From NCBI GenBank assembly GCA_949825065.1, contig OX463846.1, forward strand, positions 4,173,366 through 4,237,365: a DNA stretch of 64,000 bases. The letters run 5' to 3'. The position numbers were made by a program, and so were the translations under genes. This DNA comes from Odontocerum albicorne. Its lineage: Eukaryota > Arthropoda > Insecta > Trichoptera > Odontoceridae. This document shows positions 63,831 through 64,000 of the stretch, one piece after another. The notes below the pieces were generated by a model. That model did not search any database and had not been told where the DNA came from. It saw nothing but the letters and a program-made list of their open reading frames with translations. Each line of letters starts with the position of its first letter. Positions within the stretch are counted from its first letter, which is position 1.

Positions 63831-63833
63831 CAA

Positions 63834-64000
63834 CACGGATCACCTGAAACTCCAGCGAGTGCAGAACAAGGCATTCAAGATCTCTTTCAACACCCATCCC
63901 AGAACAAACCTTAACGTCTTCATGCCGAACAGCGAGAAAAAAACCCTCCATCACCACATCCTCGCTTGGACTGTGAAGTTGTATAAAAGTCAACAAAATC
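63834..64000 (+). pseudogene. LINE-D (Jockey-like) C-terminus, runs off the window
   Basis: Open plus frame: NNTDHLKLQRVQNKAFKISF, then NTHPRTNLNVFMPNSEKKTL and HHHILAWTVKLYKSQQN. H-L-x-x-L-Q-x-V-Q-N-K-A-L/F-K/R-I is the characteristic end of Jockey-type RT ORFs. No stops in the visible part, so better kept than the copy at 39655. Confidence 0.65.

Noticed and set aside
63598..63996. 132-codon minus-strand ORF
   Set aside because: Antisense to LINE-A and LINE-D tails, whose plus frames match known RT motifs.

Overview
This looks like nuclear DNA of an animal, most probably an insect. It is strongly AT-rich, has no operon-like gene layout, and nearly every stretch that can be identified is transposon-derived: non-LTR retrotransposon tails, a Penelope-like element, tRNA-derived SINEs, and many cut-and-paste DNA transposons and MITEs. 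One short minus-strand segment resembles the N-terminal half of a ZAD domain, which is typical of insect zinc-finger proteins. The order cannot be fixed from the sequence alone. No complete host protein-coding gene, genuine tRNA or rRNA gene is visible; the window reads as intergenic or intronic repeat-rich DNA.

Family names used here. LINE-A: non-LTR 3' tails ending in a peptide like V-W-R-S-V-L-S-A-Y-P; about 14 copies on both strands, all 5'-truncated. LINE-B: RTE-like tails (YG.E.WTLT, then EAF.MWCYRRM). LINE-C: tails with AQDR and a terminal zinc-finger-like motif. LINE-D: Jockey-like tails (LQRVQNKA). SINE-1: tRNA-like head 'GGCCTAGTGGTAAGAC' plus B box. SINE-2: head 'GGCCGCGTGGTAAC'. 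SINE-3: internal B box 'GGGTTCGAATCC'. X: an unclassified interspersed repeat.

Layout. 1-5 kb: piggyBac-type MITE, an internally deleted Tigger element with a mariner-type MITE inside it, SINEs. 5.1 kb: candidate ZAD exon. 6-11.6 kb: LINE-B piece, SINEs, a PIF/Harbinger-type MITE inside a SINE, then a LINE-A copy broken by three later insertions. 12-16 kb: MITE, Penelope remnant, mariner 5' end, 89-bp array. 16.5-19.5 kb: 22-bp array, an 81-bp coding-like repeat, 64-bp array. 20-25 kb: LINE-C, start of a piggyBac transposase, hAT MITE, piggyBac MITE. 25.9-28.9 kb: a 2.4-kb DNA transposon inserted in a 76-bp minisatellite. 29-35 kb: hAT elements, LINE-A copies, 22-bp array. 36-40 kb: 44-bp array made from a reverse-transcriptase catalytic box, Penelope element with hammerhead-like motifs, LINE tails. 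41-50 kb: two mariner pieces, foldback element, Tigger element with a decayed transposase. 50.6-54 kb: possible TATA/5' exon, a 168-residue ORF, LINE-A copies. 54.9-57.9 kb: twelve near-identical 257-bp repeats carrying a LINE-B reverse-transcriptase fragment, followed by the rest of that LINE interrupted by two MITEs. 60-64 kb: more LINE-A, LINE-D, MITEs and SINEs.

The clearest history comes from nested insertions. In several places the pre-insertion sequence can be restored by eye because the interrupted LINE reading frame or minisatellite unit resumes exactly after the target-site duplication. That gives relative ages: LINEs first, then SINEs and MITEs. All similarity statements come from reading motifs by eye; no database search was run.
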